This document shows positions 59,575 to 64,000 of a stretch of DNA of 64,000 nucleotides, piece after piece. The stretch spans positions 372,001 through 436,000 of the forward strand of contig NZ_JAIMCB010000001.1 of assembly GCF_025499425.1 (NCBI RefSeq). Direction: 5' to 3'. Position numbers and translations under genes: made by a program. The notes below the pieces were generated by a model. That model was not told the origin of the DNA, searched no databases, and was given only the letters and a program-made list of their open reading frames with translations. Source of the DNA: Acidiferrimicrobium sp. IK. GTDB taxonomy: Bacteria; Actinomycetota; Acidimicrobiia; Acidimicrobiales; Palsa-688. Numbering within the stretch: position 1 is the first letter of the stretch; each line of letters starts with the position of its first letter.

Positions 59575-60539
59575 GCACCTCCACCTCCACTGCCGCCCCC
59601 GCCTACGGTGACCCCGACGCCTACCGGGAGGACGGCTACCGCGCGCCTCGAGCGGCCCGGCCTCGCCCGGCCCCGGCCAACGGGCGCGCCGCTCCGGTGA
59701 GGGACCCCGCGCCGGCCCCCCGCCGCGGGCGCGAGTCGAGGCGCGCCGGGGTGGGTGCCGCGAGCCGGGCTCCCGCCGGGGAGAGCACGCCGCGTCCCTC
59801 CGGCTCCCGCCGCCCGGCCTCCGCCCGGCGCCCGACGGCCCCGGCCCCCCGGCGCGTTCCCCCGACCGGCCGCCTCGGGGTGCTCTGGGGACTGGTGCTC
59901 GTCGGGGCGACCGTCGCCGCCCCCGCCGTCGTCGCCGTCGTGGTCGCCCCGGTAGCGGCGGTCGCCGCCGCGTCGCTGGTCCGCCACGGCCCGCAGGTGG
60001 AGCGACGCGCCGCGCTGGTCGCCGCGGTCGGCGCCGCGCTGGTTCCGCTGGCGGCCACCGCGGGCTGGCCGGTGGCGGTGGCGGTGGCGCTCGGCGCCGC
60101 GGCGGCCGTGCGCGCCGCGGGGGGCGGCTCGGTCCCGGCGGCGGCCGGCGCCCTGTGGCCGGGGCTCGGTGCCGCCACCCTGGTGCTGGCCGACCACGGA
60201 TCGCTCGGGACCAGGGTGAGCCTGGTGTCGGCGATCTGCCTGTTCGACGTGGCCAACTACCTCATGGGCACCGGCAGCAGCGGCGGCGTCCTCGGGGCGG
60301 TCGCAGGCGTAGTCACCGTCGGCGTTCTGGCGGTGATGGTCGCGGCGGTCGTCAACCCCCCGTTCTCGGGGGACCGGCCGTGGGTCATGTTCGGGCTGGT
60401 CGCCCTGCTCGCCCCCCTCGGGGTGGTGGTCGCCCGAAGGCTGGCCGCAGACGCCCGCCTCCCGGCGCTGCGCCGCTTGGACTCGCTGCTCCTAGCCGGC
60501 CCGGCGTGGGTCGTCGCCTCCCACCTGCTGCTGCGCTGA
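59571..60539 (+). CDS. CdsA-like membrane protein with low-complexity N-terminus
   Basis: A 322-aa protein. About 95 residues of Ala/Pro/Arg-rich cytosolic sequence precede eight to nine TM segments. The C-terminal ADARLPALRRLDSLLLAGPAWVV resembles the DRxDS end of phosphatidate cytidylyltransferase (CdsA), and CLFDVANYLMGTGSSGG occupies the place of the GDLxES region. The catalytic Asp positions are only partly kept, so activity as a CDP-diacylglycerol synthase is uncertain. GTG 59571 overlaps the upstream stop by 4 nt. Confidence 0.6.
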   Translation: MSTSTSTAAPAYGDPDAYREDGYRAPRAARPRPAPANGRAAPVRDPAPAPRRGRESRRAGVGAASRAPAGESTPRPSGSRRPASARRPTAPAPRRVPPTGRLGVLWGLVLVGATVAAPAVVAVVVAPVAAVAAASLVRHGPQVERRAALVAAVGAALVPLAATAGWPVAVAVALGAAAAVRAAGGGSVPAAAGALWPGLGAATLVLADHGSLGTRVSLVSAICLFDVANYLMGTGSSGGVLGAVAGVVTVGVLAVMVAAVVNPPFSGDRPWVMFGLVALLAPLGVVVARRLAADARLPALRRLDSLLLAGPAWVVASHLLLR

Positions 60540-60646
60540 CCCCGGCCGGCGCCGGGAGGTCTCGCGCGAATCGGGCGCCTGGCGCGCATCTCCGAAGATG
60601 CCGTAGCGGCCCGGCCGCACCCCGCGGTCACGGGGAGGGGGTGCGC

Positions 60647-60652
60647 TACGCT
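60647..60652 (+). promoter_or_regulatory. -10 box TACGCT of leaderless rsiG-like gene
   Basis: TACGCT ends 7 nt before the ATG at 60660. No ribosome-binding site is present, so leaderless translation is likely. Confidence 0.5.
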
Positions 60653-60659
60653 CGAACGG

Positions 60660-61196
60660 ATGGCCGAGCTCACCGTTGAGGAAATCCTGGCGCCCGGATA
60701 CCTCGAAGGGCTGGCCGGATTGCCCCTCCCGGAGGTGCGCGCCCGGCGCGACGCCGCCAACGAGGTCGAGACCGGTCTGTCTTACTTGCGCCGGATGGTG
60801 CAGGGCCGCCTCGACATCGTGCTCGCCGAGCAGCAGCGGCGCTCCGCCGGCCTGCCGCCGGAGGACCTGGCCCGCCTGGTCGACCGCCTGCCTGAGATCC
60901 TCGGCGAGCACGTCCACGCCCCCGGCCTCGGGCGGCTGACCACCATCATCGCCCCGGGCCAGATCGACGCGGAGCTGCTCGCTCGCATCGAGGCGGTCGT
61001 CACCACCGCGAACATGTCCCGGCTGCCCGACATGTCCGACGCCGACGTCGCCGCCATCTCCGCCGGCCTCGAGGCCGTCGAGCGGGAGGTGTCAGGGCAG
61101 CGCCGCTCCCTCCACGAGGTCCTAGACGCTCTCCAGGAGGAGATCGTCCGCCGCTACAAGAGCGGCGAGGCGAGCGTCGACACCCTCCTCGAGTGA
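60660..61196 (+). CDS. rsiG: RsiG-type c-di-GMP-binding anti-sigma factor
   Basis: A 178-aa largely helical protein. The c-di-GMP signature E(X)3S(X)2R(X)3Q(X)3D is matched exactly by residues 37-52 (E37, S41, R44, Q48, D52). A second copy at 141-156 keeps E141, S145, R148 and D156 with His at the Gln position (H152). In Streptomyces RsiG uses two such motifs to hold a c-di-GMP dimer and sequester sigma WhiG. A WhiG gene is not seen in this window; the SigB/SigF-type factor at 31391 is the only sigma. Translation appears leaderless. Confidence 0.82.
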   Translation: MAELTVEEILAPGYLEGLAGLPLPEVRARRDAANEVETGLSYLRRMVQGRLDIVLAEQQRRSAGLPPEDLARLVDRLPEILGEHVHAPGLGRLTTIIAPGQIDAELLARIEAVVTTANMSRLPDMSDADVAAISAGLEAVEREVSGQRRSLHEVLDALQEEIVRRYKSGEASVDTLLE

Positions 61197-61591
61197 GCCC
61201 GGCGCCGGCGGAGGCCAGCCCGAGCGAGCGACTCCGGTCGCGTCTGGTGCTCGTCGTCGACGACGACGACCTGGTGCGGCGAGTGGTGCGCGCGGTGCTC
61301 GAATGCGACGACATGGAAGTGGTCGAGGCGACCGACGGGGAGGCGGCCCTGGCCCTGGCCCGCTCCAGTCAGCCTGCCGTCGTGCTCCTCGACGTCATGA
61401 TGCCCGGCATCGACGGGGTCGAGGTGTGCCGGCGGCTGGACCACGAGCGGGTCAAGGTGGTGGTGCTCACCGCCGGGGACCACCCCGACTTGGAGGCCCG
61501 CTGCCGGGAGGCCGGCGCCGACGCGTTCGTGGTCAAGCCGTTCGCGTCAGGCGACCTGCTCGACCTGGTCGCCGGGCTGCTGTCGCGGTAG
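61193..61591 (+). CDS. single-domain response regulator
   Basis: A 132-aa receiver: LVLVVDDDDLVRRVVRAVLE (acid pocket), VVLLDVMMPGIDGVEV (phospho-Asp), VVVLTAGDH (Thr) and FVVKPFASGDL (Lys). There is no output domain. GTG overlaps the rsiG stop by 4 nt, so the two are coupled; a role in the same pathway is an inference. No histidine kinase lies nearby. Confidence 0.87.
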   Translation: MSPAPAEASPSERLRSRLVLVVDDDDLVRRVVRAVLECDDMEVVEATDGEAALALARSSQPAVVLLDVMMPGIDGVEVCRRLDHERVKVVVLTAGDHPDLEARCREAGADAFVVKPFASGDLLDLVAGLLSR

Positions 61592-61622
61592 CCGGAGCCG
61601 GGGGCGCAGCGCGACCCGCCGG

Positions 61623-61628
61623 TAGCCT
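61623..61628 (+). promoter_or_regulatory. -10 box TAGCCT before XRE regulator gene
   Basis: TAGCCT ends 9 nt before the ATG at 61638, giving a leader of at most a few bases. Confidence 0.45.
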
Positions 61629-61637
61629 TAGGGGACC

Positions 61638-62069
61638 ATGACCGAACTGCCGGACCCCTGGAGCGAGCTGGGCGCGTTCATCCGCGAGCAGCGCAACGTG
61701 GCCCGGCTGTCTCTCCGCCGGCTGTCGGACCTGGCGGGGGTCTCCAACCCGTACCTGAGCCAGATCGAGCGGGGCCTGCGCCGGCCGTCGGCGGAGATCC
61801 TCCAGCAGATCGCCAAGGCGCTGCGCATCTCCGCGGAGACGCTCTACGTCCGGGCCGGCATCCTCGACGCCCCCACCCTCAAGGGGACGCTGGCCGATGC
61901 CATCCTCGCCGAGCCGGCCCTCACCGACGAGCAGAAGCAGACCCTGCTGCACATCTACCTGTCTTTCTTGAAGGAGCACGAGGGCCGCTCCGACCCCGCC
62001 GACACCGCTTCGGCCCAGGCGCCCGGCGACCTCGGTGGCGCCCGGCCGGCCCGTCCGAGCGGCCCGTGA
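61638..62069 (+). CDS. XRE-family transcriptional regulator (Rv0474-like)
   Basis: A 143-aa protein. The N-terminal helix-turn-helix WSELGAFIREQRNVARLSLRR, LAGVSNPYLSQIERGLRRPS and ILQQIAKALRISAETLYVRAGIL resembles mycobacterial Rv0474 as I recall it. The C-terminal helical part (LTDEQKQTLLHIYLSFL) and a Pro/Ala tail follow. In mycobacteria this regulator also lies not far from mshA, as here. Targets unknown. Confidence 0.85.
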   Translation: MTELPDPWSELGAFIREQRNVARLSLRRLSDLAGVSNPYLSQIERGLRRPSAEILQQIAKALRISAETLYVRAGILDAPTLKGTLADAILAEPALTDEQKQTLLHIYLSFLKEHEGRSDPADTASAQAPGDLGGARPARPSGP

Positions 62070-62127
62070 GCGCCGCGCCTGCCGGCCCGGTCGGCTCCCG
62101 GAACGGTTGTTGACCTCCAAGGTCGGG

Positions 62128-62133
62128 TACCTT
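62128..62133 (+). promoter_or_regulatory. -10-like box TACCTT before mshA
   Basis: TACCTT ends 10 nt before the GTG at 62144. TTGACC (62110-62115) lies upstream but with a spacer of only 12 bp, so the exact promoter is unsure. Confidence 0.35.
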
Positions 62134-62143
62134 CGCATTCGCT

Positions 62144-63403
62144 GTGCGCGCCCTCGCTGTCCTCTCGATGCACACCTCGCCGCTGGCCCAGGCCGGTACC
62201 GGCGACGGCGGGGGCATGAACGTCTACGTCCGGGAGCTGAGCGCCGCCCTGGCCCGCCGGGGGGTGCGCTGCGAGATCTTCACCCGTACCGACGACCCGT
62301 CCCGGCCGCCGACAATCGGTGTCGAACCCAACGTCCGGGTCCATCACGTGCCTGCCGGCCCGCTCGCCCCGGTGGCGAAGGAGCAGCTTCCCGGTCTGGT
62401 CGACGAGTGGTCTGACGGTGTCGGCGCCCGCCTGGCCGCCCTGGCCGTGGACGGGCTCGGCGTCGACGCCATCCACGCCCACTACTGGCTTTCTGGAGTG
62501 GCCGGCCACAGCCTCAAACACGAGCTCGACGTGCCGTTGATCTCCACGTTCCACACCCTCGACCGGGTCAAGGCCGAGGCCAGCGTGGAGGAGCTGTCGG
62601 CCTCCGAACCGGCCCGTCGGGCGCTGGCGGAGCACGCCATCATCGGATGCTCCGACATCGTGTTGGCCTCCTGCAGCGTCGAGGCCGACCAGCTCACCGA
62701 GCTCTACGGCGCCGACCCGGATCGGCTGGCCATCGTGGCGCCCGGCGTGGACCACGCGTTCTTCGCTCCCGGCGAGCAGTCACGGGCCCGGCGGGCCATG
62801 GGGTTCGATCCCGACGACCCCCTGATCCTCTTCGTCGGGCGGATCCAGCCGCTGAAGGGGCTGACCGTGGCCGTCGACGCCCTCGCCCAAGTGGTCGCCC
62901 GGCCCGGCCTGGAGCGGGCGACGCTGGCGGTGGTCGGCGGCCCGAGCGGTCCTCACGGCGACGACGAACTGGCCGAGGTCCACCGTCGAGTCGCCGCCCA
63001 CGGGCTCGGGGGACGGGTCCGGTTCATGGCCCCCCAACCCCACCACCTGCTCTCCACGTCGCTTCGCGCCGCGGACGTGGCCGTCGTCCCGAGCCGTTCG
63101 GAGTCCTTCGGGCTCGTCGCGCTGGAGGCCGCCGCGTGCGGGGTGCCGGTGGTTGCGGCGGCCGTCGGCGGTTTGACCACCCTGGTCGACCACGGTCGCA
63201 CCGGGTACCTGGTCGAGGGTCGAGACCCGGCCCGCTTCGCCGCCCACCTCACCGATCTGCTGGCCGACCGGGGCGGCCTGCGGGCCGCGATGGGCGCCGA
63301 GGCGGCCGCCCGAGCGGCCCGCTACACCTGGTCGGGCGCCGCCGCGGGCCTGGCCGCCAGGATCGACGCGCTGATGAGCAGGGAGCTGCTGTTGTGCCGG
63401 TAG
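62144..63403 (+). CDS. mshA: MshA-like D-inositol-3-phosphate glycosyltransferase
   Basis: A 419-aa GT4 enzyme. LSMHTSPLAQAGTGDGGGMN, HAHYWLSGVAGHSL and VPLISTFHTLDRVK closely follow mycobacterial MshA, which joins GlcNAc from UDP-GlcNAc to inositol 3-phosphate in the first step of mycothiol synthesis. The C-terminal domain has VGRIQPLKGLTV and SRSESFGLVALEAAACGVPVVA (EX7E). GTG start appears leaderless. No other mycothiol gene is in the window, so the step is assigned on sequence alone. Confidence 0.85.
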   Translation: MRALAVLSMHTSPLAQAGTGDGGGMNVYVRELSAALARRGVRCEIFTRTDDPSRPPTIGVEPNVRVHHVPAGPLAPVAKEQLPGLVDEWSDGVGARLAALAVDGLGVDAIHAHYWLSGVAGHSLKHELDVPLISTFHTLDRVKAEASVEELSASEPARRALAEHAIIGCSDIVLASCSVEADQLTELYGADPDRLAIVAPGVDHAFFAPGEQSRARRAMGFDPDDPLILFVGRIQPLKGLTVAVDALAQVVARPGLERATLAVVGGPSGPHGDDELAEVHRRVAAHGLGGRVRFMAPQPHHLLSTSLRAADVAVVPSRSESFGLVALEAAACGVPVVAAAVGGLTTLVDHGRTGYLVEGRDPARFAAHLTDLLADRGGLRAAMGAEAAARAARYTWSGAAAGLAARIDALMSRELLLCR

Positions 63404-63855
63404 GACGCGCAGGACCCGAGGAGCTGGCGCTCCTGCGGGGAGTCATCGAGCGTTGGGCGCAAGGCTCGCTGGCCGACAACCCCCTGGTCGCAGCCATCGA
63501 CCGGGACCCGGAGATCGACCGGTGGTATGTGCGCATGCGAGGCGAAGAGAAGGCCACCATCACCATCTGGTTGACCTTGAGGGAACGCACCCTGTACTTC
63601 GAGACCTACTTCATGCCGGCGCCGGAGGAGCAGCTCGAGGAGTGCTGGGAGTACCTACTGCGGGTCAACCCGAAGCTCTACGCCTGGCGCTTCTCGATCG
63701 GCCTGGAAGACGCGGTGTACCTGGTCGGGCAGCTGCCCCTAGTCGCCGTCGACGAAGAGGAGCTGGACCGGGTCGTCGGGTCCGGTTACGCCTACACCGA
63801 GCAGTACTTCGCGTCCGCGATGCGCATCGGGTACGCCACCCGCTTCGGTCGCTGA
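63394..63855 (+). CDS. YbjN-domain protein
   Basis: A 153-aa protein. GTG 63394 overlaps the mshA stop by 10 nt. ATITIWLTLRERTLYFETYFMPAP and LLRVNPKLYAWRFSIG are the YbjN core (type III secretion chaperone-like fold). The mycobacterial homologue Rv0487 follows mshA (Rv0486) in the same order. Function unknown in actinobacteria. Confidence 0.82.
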   Translation: MPVGRAGPEELALLRGVIERWAQGSLADNPLVAAIDRDPEIDRWYVRMRGEEKATITIWLTLRERTLYFETYFMPAPEEQLEECWEYLLRVNPKLYAWRFSIGLEDAVYLVGQLPLVAVDEEELDRVVGSGYAYTEQYFASAMRIGYATRFGR

Positions 63856-63923
63856 CCGGCCGGGCGCGGGAGCGGGGACGACCCTTGCCCGTCCCCCAGG
63901 CCCCCGGTACGCTCGCCGGTGCC

Positions 63924-64000
63924 GTGGCCCGAGGTGTCCTCGGCGTCGTTCGTTCGGGGAAGTACGAACGGCCCGTGCGCGCTCTCGGGTTGCGGCGCGC
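63924..64000 (+). CDS. possible partial gene running off the window end
   Basis: A GTG at 63924, 10 nt after a TACGCT box (63908-63913), opens a frame encoding VARGVLGVVRSGKYERPVRA and remains open to the end. It matches the leaderless pattern of neighbouring genes. Too little is visible to assign a family. Confidence 0.3.
   Translation, partial: MARGVLGVVRSGKYERPVRALGLRR

Overview
This window is about 72% G+C chromosomal DNA from an actinobacterium. The evidence is a qcrC-qcrA-qcrB cytochrome bc gene set, an MshA-type glycosyltransferase followed by a YbjN-domain gene, an RsiG-type c-di-GMP-binding anti-sigma factor, a GabD1-type dehydrogenase, many GTG starts and 4-nt ATGA/GTGA gene overlaps, and several apparently leaderless genes. 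A deep-branching lineage such as Acidimicrobiia is my guess; no rRNA is present to settle it.

Layout. 0.1-4.1 kb: succinate-semialdehyde dehydrogenase, a small HicA-like gene whose 3' end runs into a 17-bp tandem repeat, an unlisted 46-aa acidic protein, and a CrtI-like flavin oxidoreductase. 4.2-17.1 kb (minus strand): an unbroken chain of 11 genes, almost all overlapping by 4 nt, encoding a carbamoyltransferase, a GT2-GmhB fusion, two GT9 heptosyltransferase-like enzymes, two further glycosyltransferases, HldE, GmhA, an unusual MTHFR-like protein, a SAM methyltransferase and an MFS exporter. Together they could make ADP-D-glycero-D-manno-heptose, assemble a heptose-containing glycoconjugate, decorate it and export it. 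This is the strongest candidate for an undescribed system. 17.2-20.0 kb adds two paralogous GT2 enzymes and a pyruvyl-transferase-like gene. 20.4-26.2 kb: a coupled operon with a pyruvate-oxidase-like ThDP enzyme, a membrane protein, a gluconate-dehydrogenase-subunit-3-like protein, a GMC oxidoreductase and an enolase-superfamily dehydratase. 26.2-30.4 kb: an MMPL transporter with a lipoprotein and two paralogous two-TM proteins. 30.5-32.1 kb: a DMT-family transporter and a SigB/SigF-type sigma factor.

32.4-41.3 kb: respiratory locus with cytochrome oxidase subunits II and I, two small membrane proteins, diheme cytochrome c, Rieske protein and cytochrome b, then a lipoprotein, a small membrane protein, a hemerythrin-like protein, a thioredoxin-like protein and a YaaH-like membrane protein. 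Oxidase subunit I keeps all heme and copper ligands but lacks the canonical D- and K-channel residues. 41.4-44.8 kb is an eroded accessory patch: two frameshifted genes around a LysR regulator and a YaaH-family transporter. 44.8-50.3 kb: ClC channel, MarR regulator, UppP-like and DedA proteins, and a BlaR1-like/BlaI pair with a candidate operator. 50.6 kb: tRNA-Lys(UUU). 50.7-59.2 kb: M3 peptidase, a large PAS-GGDEF-EAL protein, DksA/TraR zinc finger, acyl-CoA carboxylase carboxyltransferase, a metallopeptidase and a histidine phosphatase. 59.3-64 kb: MoaD-like protein, a CdsA-like membrane protein, RsiG, a response regulator, an XRE regulator, MshA and a YbjN protein. The last stretch resembles the order seen in mycobacteria near mshA.

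Limits: all functions come from motif recognition and memory of families, without database searches. Long antisense open frames caused by high GC were discarded.
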